Source: Flavobacteriales bacterium UBA7519
GTDB taxonomy: Bacteria; Bacteroidota; Bacteroidia; Flavobacteriales; Weeksellaceae
DNA: 19,722 nucleotides
Direction of reading: 5' to 3'
NCBI GenBank assembly: GCA_002476905.1
Contig: DLND01000062.1
Span: forward strand, 14,463-34,184
Both the position numbers and the translations under genes were made by a program. Under the pieces are notes generated by a model, which had not been told where the DNA came from, searched no databases, and was given only the letters and a program-made list of their open reading frames with translations. This document shows positions 1 through 5,987 of this stretch, piece by piece (the first letter of the stretch is position 1; every line of letters starts with the position of its first letter).

Positions 1-165
1 TCCAGGTGCGTGAGTAACCTCCAGTTTTACTGCGGAAGAAATATACTCCCCACAATCCCAAAAACTAAAATTGGGTTCTATGGTCGAAAGATATGTAATA
101 AGTGCAATAACGAAAACTACCCACCCGAGAACGGTGTTCCATTGTTTAAAAGTCCAATTCTTCAT
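1..165 (-). CDS. DUF2723 / GT117-type membrane glycosyltransferase, N-terminal part (cut by window edge)
   Basis: Reading the minus strand from the ATG at 165 gives 55 codons that stay open to the window edge. The peptide starts MKNWTFKQWNTVLGW, runs through a hydrophobic stretch (about residues 11-28), and continues with LSTIEPNFSFWDCGEYI and then VTHAPG. The run TIEP..SFWDCGE followed by HAPG is the conserved N-terminus of the Bacteroidota DUF2723 family. These are large polytopic membrane proteins related to eukaryotic TMEM260 and classed as glycosyltransferase family 117, thought to use lipid-linked sugars. The catalytic acidic residues of this fold usually lie in the first periplasmic loop, which is where the E and D residues here fall. 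It is divergent from the CBS-like gene and shares a 219-base intergenic region with it. Substrate unknown. The rest of the gene lies outside the window. Confidence 0.85.
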   Translation of the reverse strand, partial: MKNWTFKQWNTVLGWVVFVIALITYLSTIEPNFSFWDCGEYISSAVKLEVTHAPG

Positions 166-314
166 AAGGAAAATGAAATAACGGCGAAATTAACGTTTTT
201 GATTCAGTTATTTGGGTTTTTAACAAAAATTAAATATTGGTATATATTTTGGAAATAGCAGAAAAACAATTGAATTATCTCTAAAAAAAATTAGATTAAA
301 TCAGATTCACGGCT

Positions 315-322
315 CAAAAGTA
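315..322 (-). promoter_or_regulatory. Putative -7 element for the DUF2723 gene
   Basis: The minus strand reads TACTTTTG, an exact match to the Bacteroidota -7 consensus TAnnTTTG. It is one arm of a perfect 12-base inverted repeat (315-326 with 340-351) whose other arm holds the -7 element of the divergent gene. No clear -33 TTG lies at the usual distance. The implied leader is about 140 bases, which is long, so a second promoter nearer the start is possible. Confidence 0.4.
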
Positions 323-343
323 AAAACATTGCAATTTTTTTTT

Positions 344-351
344 TACTTTTG
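344..351 (+). promoter_or_regulatory. Putative -7 element for the CBS-like gene
   Basis: TACTTTTG matches TAnnTTTG exactly and lies 33 bases before the ATG at 385, implying a leader of about 28 bases. It overlaps a possible TTG start at 349, which argues against that start. The closest upstream TTG (329-331) is only 12 bases away, so the -33 element is not convincing. Confidence 0.5.
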
Positions 352-384
352 CAGACAGTTTTTGAGAGAAAAAATGATTATAAA

Positions 385-1422
385 ATGATGAATGTACACG
401 ATAATATTCTTGGTTTGATTGGCAACTCACCGTTAGTCAAGTTAAACCAAGTTACCAAGGACATTCCTGCAACAGTGTATGCTAAGCTGGAGTCTTATAA
501 TCCGGGACATTCTACAAAAGACAGAATTGCACTGCATATAATAGAAAATGCAGAAAAACAAGGCATCCTTAAATCAGATTCTGTAATTGTAGAAACCACT
601 TCTGGCAACACAGGTTTTTCCATAGCTATGGTATGTATCGTCAAAGGTTACAAATGTATCCTCGCCGTGAGTGACAAAACGAAAGCTGAAAAAATCGCTT
701 ATTTGAAAGCTTTAGGTGCAACAGTATATGTGTGCCCAGCATCTGTCCCGGCAGATGACCCGAAATCTTACTATGAAGTTGCAAAAAGAATCGCTAAAGA
801 AACTCCAAATTCTGTATATATTAATCAATATTTTAACGAATTAAATATTGATGCCCATTATCAGACAACAGGTCCGGAAATCTGGAAACAGACTGAAGGC
901 AAAATCACCCATCTTTTTGCCTGCACAGGAACCGGAGGAACGCTTTCCGGTTCTGCAAAATACCTAAAAGAACAAAATCCTGACATCAAAATAATTGGTG
1001 TAGATGCAGACGGATCTATTCTGAAAACTTACCACGAAACAGGAAAAATTAACAAAACAGAAATTCATCCATATCAAATTGAAGGTCTTGGAAAAAACTT
1101 GATTCCTGGCGCTCTTTTATTTGACAGAATCGATGAGTTTGTAAGAGTAAATGACGAGATGTCAGCATACAGAACCCGTGAGATTGCTTTGAAAGAAGCT
1201 ATAATGGGTGGTTATACAACTGGAGCTGTAACTCAGGCTTTGATTCAGTATGCGAATTCGCACGAGTTTAAAGAAGATGATTTAATTGTGTTGATTTTCC
1301 CAGACCACGGCTCACGATATATTACGAAAGTTTACAGCGACAAGTGGATGGAGGAGCAAGGTTTCATCAACAACTGTTTCCATAACTATGATGAAGTATT
1401 CAAAACAGAAATCATTAAATAA
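385..1422 (+). CDS. CBS/cysteine-synthase-family PLP enzyme, probable cysteate synthase (CapA type)
   Basis: A fold-type II PLP enzyme of 345 residues. Seen: the PLP-lysine motif STKDR (K45), the substrate loop TSGNTG (72-77), the phosphate-binding GTGGT, and a C-terminal DHGSRY..KVYSDKWM. That last motif resembles the end of the cystathionine beta-synthase catalytic core rather than CysK. There is no C-terminal Bateman (CBS-pair) domain and no N-terminal heme segment. Known: Bacteroidota cysteate synthase CapA, described as closely related to CBS, makes cysteate from O-phosphoserine and sulfite for capnine sulfonolipids. Inferred: because the next gene is serine-palmitoyltransferase-like, cysteate synthase is the best guess; an ordinary CBS or cysteine synthase remains possible. 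ATG 385 or 388 is preferred over the upstream TTG at 349, which lies in the promoter. A four-codon ORF (374-388) ends on the start codon in an ATGA overlap. Confidence 0.85.
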   Translation: MMNVHDNILGLIGNSPLVKLNQVTKDIPATVYAKLESYNPGHSTKDRIALHIIENAEKQGILKSDSVIVETTSGNTGFSIAMVCIVKGYKCILAVSDKTKAEKIAYLKALGATVYVCPASVPADDPKSYYEVAKRIAKETPNSVYINQYFNELNIDAHYQTTGPEIWKQTEGKITHLFACTGTGGTLSGSAKYLKEQNPDIKIIGVDADGSILKTYHETGKINKTEIHPYQIEGLGKNLIPGALLFDRIDEFVRVNDEMSAYRTREIALKEAIMGGYTTGAVTQALIQYANSHEFKEDDLIVLIFPDHGSRYITKVYSDKWMEEQGFINNCFHNYDEVFKTEIIK

Positions 1423-1442
1423 AATTATATCACAATATTTAT

Positions 1443-1471
1443 AACCTTTTGTAAATACAAAAGGTTTTTTT
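1443..1471 (+). terminator. Intrinsic terminator or attenuator between the two PLP-enzyme genes
   Basis: A perfect 10-bp stem, AACCTTTTGT (1443-1452) with ACAAAAGGTT (1457-1466), closes a 4-base AAAT loop and runs into a T tract. It lies 20 bases after the upstream stop and 30 bases before the next ATG. I see no good TAnnTTTG element between it and the next gene, so partial read-through may feed the downstream gene. Confidence 0.7.
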
Positions 1472-1500
1472 AATAAAACCAAAAATATAAGTTAGAAAAA

Positions 1501-2772
1501 ATGGACATTTTTGAAAGAATAAAACAAAACCCGGGTCCACTAGGACAGTTTGCAGATTATGGAGAAAGCTACTACATTTTCCCAAGATTAGAAGGGCCTA
1601 TTGGTCCCAGAATGAAGTTCCAGGGAAAAGAAGTAATTTTCTGGAGCGCTAATGACTATTTGGGATTATGCAATCATCCTGAAGTTTTGGAAGCTGATGC
1701 AAAAGCCGCTACAGAATACGGAATGTTTTATCCTATGGGTGCAAGAGCAATGTCCGGAGAAACTGAACAGCACTTGCAACTGGAAAGAGAACTGGCAGAT
1801 TTCGTAAAAAAGGACTCAGCTTACCTCCTGAATTTCGGCTATCAAGGAATGGTGTCTTGCATTGATGCTTTAGTTTCAAGAAATGACGTGATTGTTTACG
1901 ATGTAGATTCTCACGCTTGTATCGTGGATGGTGTTAGACTGCATGCAGGAAAACGTTTTACTTATAAACATAATGATATCGAGAGTTTTGAAAAGAACCT
2001 GAAGAGAGCGCAAAAAGTAACTGAAGAAACCGGCGGCGGAATTTTAGTAATTACCGAAGGTGTTTTTGGAATGAGAGGGCAGCAAGGTAAGTTGAAGGAA
2101 ATCTGTGCGCTTAAATCAAAATACAATTTCAGACTTTTGGTGGATGACGCACACGGATTCGGGACATTGGGGAAAACAGGTGCCGGTGCCGGTGAGGAAC
2201 AAGGCTGCCAGGATCAGATTGACGTTTACTTCTCTACTTTCGCTAAGTCTATGGCTGGTTTCGGAGCGTTTTTAGCTGGAGATAAAGAAATTATCCGTTA
2301 TCTGAAATTCAACTTAAGGTCTCAAATTTTTGCTAAATCTCTGACGATGCCAATGGTAATCGGAGGTTTGAAGAGATTAGAATTGTTGAGAACAAGACCT
2401 GAAATCAAAGCTAAACTTTGGGAGAATGTTGAAAAACTACAAGGTGGACTTAAAAAAATCGGCTATAACCTTGGAGATACCAATACTTGTGTAACACCAG
2501 TTTTCATCCAAGGAACTCCTGTTGAAGCAACTCTTTTGGTTAAAGAATTAAGAGAAGATTACGGCATTTTCACCTCTGTTGTGGTTTATCCTGTAATTCC
2601 AAAAGGAATGATTTTATTAAGATTAATTCCAACAGCTTCTCATACCGATGCTGAAATCAACGAAACACTTTCTGCTTTCGAATCCATTTATAATAAATTG
2701 ACAAGCGGTTATTACAAAGAAGCTGAAGCTAAATTACTAAAAGAGCAAAACTTAGATTTTAAGCCGATTTAA
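1501..2772 (+). CDS. Alpha-oxoamine synthase, serine palmitoyltransferase-like; probable cysteate-C-fatty acyltransferase (CapB type)
   Basis: A 423-residue fold-type I PLP enzyme that condenses an amino acid with an acyl-CoA. Seen: the stacking histidine in DVDSHACIVDGVRL (H138), the cofactor aspartate and histidine in VDDAHGFG (D215, H218), and the Schiff-base lysine in STFAKSMAG (K249). A motif near residues 80-90, MGARAMSGETEQH, is as in Bacteroidota serine palmitoyltransferases. The C-terminal tail is charged and somewhat longer than in bacterial SPTs of about 400 residues. Known: SPT makes 3-ketosphinganine from serine, while the related CapB makes dehydrocapnine from cysteate and 13-methylmyristoyl-CoA. 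Inferred: the adjacent CBS-like enzyme favours the cysteate reaction and sulfonolipid synthesis. It is less like 2-amino-3-ketobutyrate CoA ligase. ATG 1501 follows a run of A residues; no Shine-Dalgarno is needed in this phylum. Confidence 0.88.
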   Translation: MDIFERIKQNPGPLGQFADYGESYYIFPRLEGPIGPRMKFQGKEVIFWSANDYLGLCNHPEVLEADAKAATEYGMFYPMGARAMSGETEQHLQLERELADFVKKDSAYLLNFGYQGMVSCIDALVSRNDVIVYDVDSHACIVDGVRLHAGKRFTYKHNDIESFEKNLKRAQKVTEETGGGILVITEGVFGMRGQQGKLKEICALKSKYNFRLLVDDAHGFGTLGKTGAGAGEEQGCQDQIDVYFSTFAKSMAGFGAFLAGDKEIIRYLKFNLRSQIFAKSLTMPMVIGGLKRLELLRTRPEIKAKLWENVEKLQGGLKKIGYNLGDTNTCVTPVFIQGTPVEATLLVKELREDYGIFTSVVVYPVIPKGMILLRLIPTASHTDAEINETLSAFESIYNKLTSGYYKEAEAKLLKEQNLDFKPI

Positions 2773-2794
2773 TTTTTTGGTTCATTCATAAAAT

Positions 2795-2831
2795 AAACCC
2801 TTTTAGAGTTCTGAATTCTGAAAGGGTTTTT
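2795..2831 (+). terminator. Rho-independent terminator after the SPT-like gene
   Basis: Stem AAACCCTTT (2795-2803) pairs with AAAGGGTTT (2821-2829) across a 17-base loop and runs into TTTTT. It begins 22 bases after the stop codon. Confidence 0.65.
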
Positions 2832-2848
2832 CATTTAATAAAAAATTG

Positions 2849-2856
2849 TAATTTTG
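2849..2856 (+). promoter_or_regulatory. Putative -7 element of the toxin-antitoxin operon
   Basis: TAATTTTG fits TAnnTTTG and lies 20 bases before the antitoxin ATG (2877). It directly follows the upstream terminator, so the operon appears to have its own promoter. There is no clear -33 TTG. The short leader would put an autoregulatory operator close to the start codon. Confidence 0.45.
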
Positions 2857-2876
2857 ATAAAGAAGATTTGAAAAAA

Positions 2877-3107
2877 ATGAAGCCACAAATTATAGAAGAC
2901 CATAACGGTAATCCAACCGGCGTTTTTATCCCAATCAAAGAATGGGAGGAACTGAAACAGCAATATCCTGGAATTGAGGACAAAAACAGTTTCAAGCTTT
3001 CTGATGAACAAAAGATGATATTGGATAATCAAGACAACTTACCACTTTCCGAATATCAGGACAATAACGAGTTTGTTGCAGAGTTGAAAAAAGAATATGG
3101 CTTATAA
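2877..3107 (+). CDS. Antitoxin of a type II RelE/ParE toxin-antitoxin module
   Basis: A small acidic protein of 76 residues starting MKPQIIEDHNGNPTG. The N-terminus (residues 3-25, with VFIPIKEWEELK) resembles the beta-strand plus helix start of Phd/YefM-like antitoxins, in which a short hairpin followed by an IPIxEWE helix is common in Bacteroidota. The C-terminal half is charged, probably disordered until bound, and ends in LKKEYGL. The ATG at 2877 is preferred over an in-frame TTG at 2868. The gene overlaps the toxin by 11 bases, the usual coupling in such pairs. The family call rests mainly on the pairing with a recognisable toxin. Expected roles are to neutralise the toxin and repress the operon. 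Confidence 0.75.
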   Translation: MKPQIIEDHNGNPTGVFIPIKEWEELKQQYPGIEDKNSFKLSDEQKMILDNQDNLPLSEYQDNNEFVAELKKEYGL

Positions 3108-3393
3108 AGCAGTTATTTCTCCAATTGCAAAAGCTGACATACGACAAGCAATCGCCTATTACAAAAAAGAAGCTTCTCTACAAGTAGCTCAAAATTTTGT
3201 AAAAGATTATGAACTGACTTTACAGAAAATCTTACAAAATCCTTTCTTTCAAATCTATTACAGAGACTTTCGAGGTCTTGTTTTTAATAAATATCCTTAC
3301 ATTATTTTTTATCAAATTGATGAAAAGAACAAACTCATTTTAGTAAAATCAGTTTTCAATGCTTCTCAAAATACAGATAAAAGGCCAAAATAA
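3097..3393 (+). CDS. RelE/ParE-family toxin
   Basis: Ninety-eight residues, a typical length for the RelE/ParE fold. The N-terminus YKAVISPIAKADIRQAIAYY is the usual first strand plus amphipathic helix. The middle carries the conserved FRGLVFNKYPYIIFYQID strands, and the last strand is LILVKSVFNASQNTDKRP. Known: members of this superfamily either cleave mRNA on the ribosome (RelE) or inhibit gyrase (ParE). The sequence does not decide between these, though the FxxYPYxIFYxID pattern followed by VxxVFNxSQNxxKRP is closer to the ParE-like side. It overlaps the antitoxin gene by 11 bases, so translation is probably coupled. No inactivating change is visible. Confidence 0.85.
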   Translation: MAYKAVISPIAKADIRQAIAYYKKEASLQVAQNFVKDYELTLQKILQNPFFQIYYRDFRGLVFNKYPYIIFYQIDEKNKLILVKSVFNASQNTDKRPK

Positions 3394-3418
3394 AAAGCCA
3401 ACTATTTAAGTTGACTTT
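3391..3418 (-). terminator. Terminator-like hairpin for the minus-strand unit, abutting the toxin stop codon
   Basis: Arms 3394-3403 and 3409-3418 pair around a 5-base loop. On the minus strand the only irregular pair is a G-U wobble, and five T residues follow. On the plus strand the same position is a C-A mismatch with a poor tail. It probably ends transcription from the serine-hydrolase side, about 190 bases past that gene's stop. Confidence 0.5.
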
Positions 3419-3425
3419 AGAAATA

Positions 3426-3533
3426 TTAAGTTTCAATTAATTCTTTCAGACCATTCCAATTCTTTTGGTAATTCGAGGTTACAAATTCAAATCCTTTTTC
3501 TGAGATTTCGGTTTTATGATCTTCTATAAACAT
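3426..3533 (-). pseudogene. Possible remnant C-terminus of an unidentified gene
   Basis: A 35-codon minus-strand frame (ATG 3533, stop 3426) encodes MFIEDHKTEISEKGFEFV followed by TSNYQKNWNGLKELIET. The tail resembles the C-terminal helix of SRPBCC/AHSA1-type proteins (a Y..NW..LK.L pattern). No upstream extension exists because an in-frame stop lies just before the ATG. It sits in the 3' region of the serine hydrolase transcript, ahead of the terminator at 3391-3418. It may be a decayed gene end or a chance frame; the identification is weak. Confidence 0.25.
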
Positions 3534-3609
3534 AAATTATTTAAACTAAATCATTTGTAATGCGGAACCACTTTAGAGTTTGAAACGCTGACGAGGTTTA
3601 ATTTAAACA

Positions 3610-5145
3610 TTAATTAATCTTTTTCAAATCCAAATCCTCAAAATCAAAACTAAAATCCGTCACATCAGAGATTGGTTTCATTTTCGCAGAAATGGCTTTT
3701 CCGTTTTCATCAAAATTCAAAGTAAAAAACGCATCAGCATCATAACTTCTGTCATCCCATTTTGCCTCAAAAGAATTCGCTGAATATGGAATTAAATCTC
3801 CTTTCAGTCTTGGCGAAGATTTAGAAATAATTCTGTAACCTTTCCCTTGTTTAGAAACCTCAACAATCCCGAACCAATCATCTTTGTACCAACCGATAAA
3901 CTGGTCATCTTTCAAATCAGATTTGAATTTTGAAGCCTTATCATAAACTTCTTTCTTCTGTTTTGCGAAAGTTTCTTCATTTTTCTTATTTCTGTCGCCA
4001 TAAAGCTTCAACCAATCACGATTTTCAACGCAGAGGTAAGCATCTTTCACAGAATTCGTAATCGTAGAAAAAGCTGCACCAGATTGCTGATTCGTCAAAA
4101 CAACAATTCCAAGTTTCAAATCCGGAATCAATGTAAAATGGGTCACAGTTCCTATCAAACCACCGGAATGCTGAACTTGCAAATGTCCTTTAACATCGCT
4201 CAAAAACCAGCCTAATCCATAGCCATAAAAATGCGTGTCGTAAGGCGAAGTCATCCCAACTTTATCAGGAATCTGAAGACTCCAAAGTTCGTGAGCGTTT
4301 TTCTCAGAAACCAAACGTTTTCCGTCTTTGGTTACAAAGCCGTTTAGAAGAAAGTTTGCCCAAGTTGTCATATCTTGGATGTTACTCACAATTCCACCTG
4401 CAGCGTTAGCCGTTTCGTTCCAATCATGAGGAACTGCAATCACTTTTCCGTCCACAGGAGCATGGGCATCGATGATATTTTGTGAATTTTTTGCTCTGTT
4501 ATAAGACCCAAAACTCGCAGTCATTCCAACAGGTTTCATAATTCTCTGCTCGATAAAATCTGCCCATTGCAAACCGGAAACTCTGTGAATCACTTCTCCA
4601 GCCACAATGAACATTATATTGTTATAATCCAAAGTAGTACGAAACGGATTTTCCGGTTTAAGGAATCTAACATTATGAACAATATCATTGACAGTCAGAT
4701 TTCCACCTTCGGGAAAAAACATCAAATCGCCTTGTCCCAATCCTAATCCAGCTCTGTGCGTTACTAAATCTTTGATGGTCACATTCTGAGAAACGTAAGG
4801 GTCGGCCATTTGGAACTCAGGAATATATTTTGTCACTTTATCGTCCCAGTTGATTTTGCCTTCGTCTGCTAAAATCGCTAAAGCCGTACAAGTGAAACCT
4901 TTACTATTAGATGCAATTCCCACCAATGTATTATCGTCCATCGGCTGATTATTTTTAAGTGAACGAACACCGAAACCTTTCGCATAAATCAGTTTTCCGT
5001 CTTTCACAACACCAACAGACATCCCAGGAACATCAAATGTTTTTAAAGAATTCTGAATCAGTTCGTCGAGTTTTTTTTCCTCAATCTGAGCATTAGAAAC
5101 AGCGAACGAAAAAAGAACAAAGAGTAAAGATATATTTCTTTTCAT
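3610..5145 (-). CDS. Secreted serine hydrolase (class C beta-lactamase/penicillin-binding-protein fold) with C-terminal DUF3471-like domain
   Basis: A 511-residue protein with a signal peptide (MKRNISLLFVLFSFAVSNA, cleavage before Q20). The catalytic domain, about residues 25-380, shows the three signature elements: SNSK (S79 nucleophile, K82), YNN (Y174) and HSG (326-328) in place of KTG. The last 100 or so residues (FIGWYKDDWFGIVEV and onward, ending DFSFDFEDLDL) match the small beta-rich DUF3471 domain that often follows this catalytic domain. Such enzymes act in the periplasm or at the surface as esterases, D-amino-acid peptidases or beta-lactamase-like hydrolases. The substrate cannot be told from sequence, and antibiotic resistance should not be assumed. 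It is monocistronic and divergent from the DNA glycosylase gene. Confidence 0.9.
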   Translation of the reverse strand: MKRNISLLFVLFSFAVSNAQIEEKKLDELIQNSLKTFDVPGMSVGVVKDGKLIYAKGFGVRSLKNNQPMDDNTLVGIASNSKGFTCTALAILADEGKINWDDKVTKYIPEFQMADPYVSQNVTIKDLVTHRAGLGLGQGDLMFFPEGGNLTVNDIVHNVRFLKPENPFRTTLDYNNIMFIVAGEVIHRVSGLQWADFIEQRIMKPVGMTASFGSYNRAKNSQNIIDAHAPVDGKVIAVPHDWNETANAAGGIVSNIQDMTTWANFLLNGFVTKDGKRLVSEKNAHELWSLQIPDKVGMTSPYDTHFYGYGLGWFLSDVKGHLQVQHSGGLIGTVTHFTLIPDLKLGIVVLTNQQSGAAFSTITNSVKDAYLCVENRDWLKLYGDRNKKNEETFAKQKKEVYDKASKFKSDLKDDQFIGWYKDDWFGIVEVSKQGKGYRIISKSSPRLKGDLIPYSANSFEAKWDDRSYDADAFFTLNFDENGKAISAKMKPISDVTDFSFDFEDLDLKKIN

Positions 5146-5190
5146 TTTTAAATTAGAATTTAGGCTAAGATAGGAATTTGTAATTTTTAA

Positions 5191-5220
5191 TTGATAATGA
5201 TTAAGGGTTAATTATCTTTA
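5191..5220 (+). promoter_or_regulatory. Putative promoter of tag
   Basis: TTG (5191-5193), 19 bases, then TATCTTTA (5213-5220), which differs from TAnnTTTG only in the last base. It would start transcription about 20 bases before the ATG at 5247. Confidence 0.5.
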
Positions 5221-5246
5221 CATTTTAAATTTAACCCCAAAATACA

Positions 5247-5798
5247 ATGTCCTATTGCCAAGCTATAGAAACGATGCAGCCAGAAGAGCGAAAAGCATTG
5301 CACAAAAACTACCACGATAATCATTATGGTTTCCCAATCCACAATGATGATGAACTTTTCGGAAGGTTAATTATGGAAATCAATCAAGCTGGTTTGAGCT
5401 GGGAAACGATTCTAAAAAAGGAGGATTCTTTTAGAAAAGCCTACAGCAATTTTAGTATCGAAAAAATTGCTGGTTATACTGAAAAAGACCGAGAAAGATT
5501 ATTATCAGACCCAGGAATTATCCGAAATAAACTAAAAGTAAACGCAGCCATAGAAAATGCAAAAACCATTTTGGAACTGAAAAAAGAATTTGGTTCTTTT
5601 GAAAAATGGCTGGAACATCATCATCCGAAAACTAAAGAAGAATGGGTAAAACTCTTCAAGAAAACTTTCCGATTCACGGGTGGCGAAATTGTGGGCGAGT
5701 TTCTGATGAGTATTGGTTTTCTGAAAGGTGCACATTCTGATAGCTGCAAAATCAATGAAAAAATTTTTGCCACGAATCCTAAGTGGAAGGAAATGTAA
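5247..5798 (+). CDS. tag: DNA-3-methyladenine glycosylase I
   Basis: A 183-residue base-excision-repair enzyme that removes N3-methyladenine from alkylated DNA. Seen: NYHDNHYGFP (21-30) and the signature LIMEINQAGLSWETILKK (41-58), matching the E. coli Tag segment around LEGQQAGLSW. The presumed base-recognition residues are Y22, E44 and W52. The zinc-snap ligands of the family appear to be present: C4, H23, H163 and C167 (the last two in HSDSC). The helix-turn region DPGIIRNKLKVNAAIENA (88-105) is also conserved. Length matches the family (about 187). It is monocistronic, followed by a palindromic repeat. No adjacent alkylation-response gene (ada, alkB) is seen, so it is probably constitutive. 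Confidence 0.93.
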   Translation: MSYCQAIETMQPEERKALHKNYHDNHYGFPIHNDDELFGRLIMEINQAGLSWETILKKEDSFRKAYSNFSIEKIAGYTEKDRERLLSDPGIIRNKLKVNAAIENAKTILELKKEFGSFEKWLEHHHPKTKEEWVKLFKKTFRFTGGEIVGEFLMSIGFLKGAHSDSCKINEKIFATNPKWKEM

Positions 5799-5850
5799 AC
5801 CACAACAACTTTAAAAATAAAATGATTCAAAGAAACATTTTAGCACTCAG

Positions 5851-5906
5851 TTTGTCATTCCGTAGGAATCTCTAAAAAGCTGTTTAGATTCCTACGGAAT
5901 GACAAA
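5851..5906. repeat. REP-like perfect inverted repeat (21-bp arms)
   Basis: Arms 5851-5871 and 5886-5906 are exact reverse complements of 21 bases, around a 14-base loop. The core is GTCATTCCGTAGGAATCT and its complement. It lies between the tag stop and the pyrEF promoter. The GTCATTCC..GGAATCT type of palindrome is common between genes in Bacteroidota. It could act as a transcript-end hairpin for tag, but it has no proper T tract. No second copy is in this window. Confidence 0.75.
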
Positions 5907-5937
5907 ATTATATTTCTATTTTCGAAACTTTTATGAC

Positions 5938-5967
5938 TTTGTGGTTTAAAAATTAGCCTTAAATTTG
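5938..5967 (+). promoter_or_regulatory. Promoter of pyrEF
   Basis: TTTG (5938-5941), 18 bases, then TAAATTTG (5960-5967): both elements of the Bacteroidota promoter match the consensus exactly. The predicted leader is about 15 bases before ATG 5988. This is the best promoter match in the window. Confidence 0.75.
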
Positions 5968-5987
5968 TAGAAATCTAAAGAAAGTAA

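Noticed and set aside
10..258. An 82-codon plus-strand frame at the left edge
   Set aside because: It is the complement of the clearly conserved DUF2723 N-terminus on the minus strand, has no -7 element and no family likeness.
349..384. TTG at 349 as start of the CBS-like gene
   Set aside because: It lies inside the -7 element TACTTTTG, so it would not be in the mRNA. ATG 385/388 fits the family N-terminus.
1501..2772. SPT-like gene as 2-amino-3-ketobutyrate CoA ligase (kbl) partner of tdh
   Set aside because: The MGARAMSGETEQH and DVDSHACIVDG segments match SPT-like enzymes better than KBL, and tdh is 15 kb away.
385..2772. Presence of the third capnine enzyme (CapC reductase) in the window, such as the SDR protein at 17574
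   Set aside because: That SDR carries the RYPGLISWKAPAGGGTTDYA hallmark of threonine dehydrogenase. No other reductase is seen.
3610..5145. Serine hydrolase as an antibiotic-resistance beta-lactamase
   Set aside because: It has HSG in place of KTG and a DUF3471-like tail. This group is mostly esterases or peptidases, so resistance cannot be claimed.
5822..5875. A 17-codon frame starting MIQRNILALSLS, resembling a signal peptide cut by the palindrome
   Set aside because: Too short, no continuation after the repeat, and no matching downstream coding sequence.
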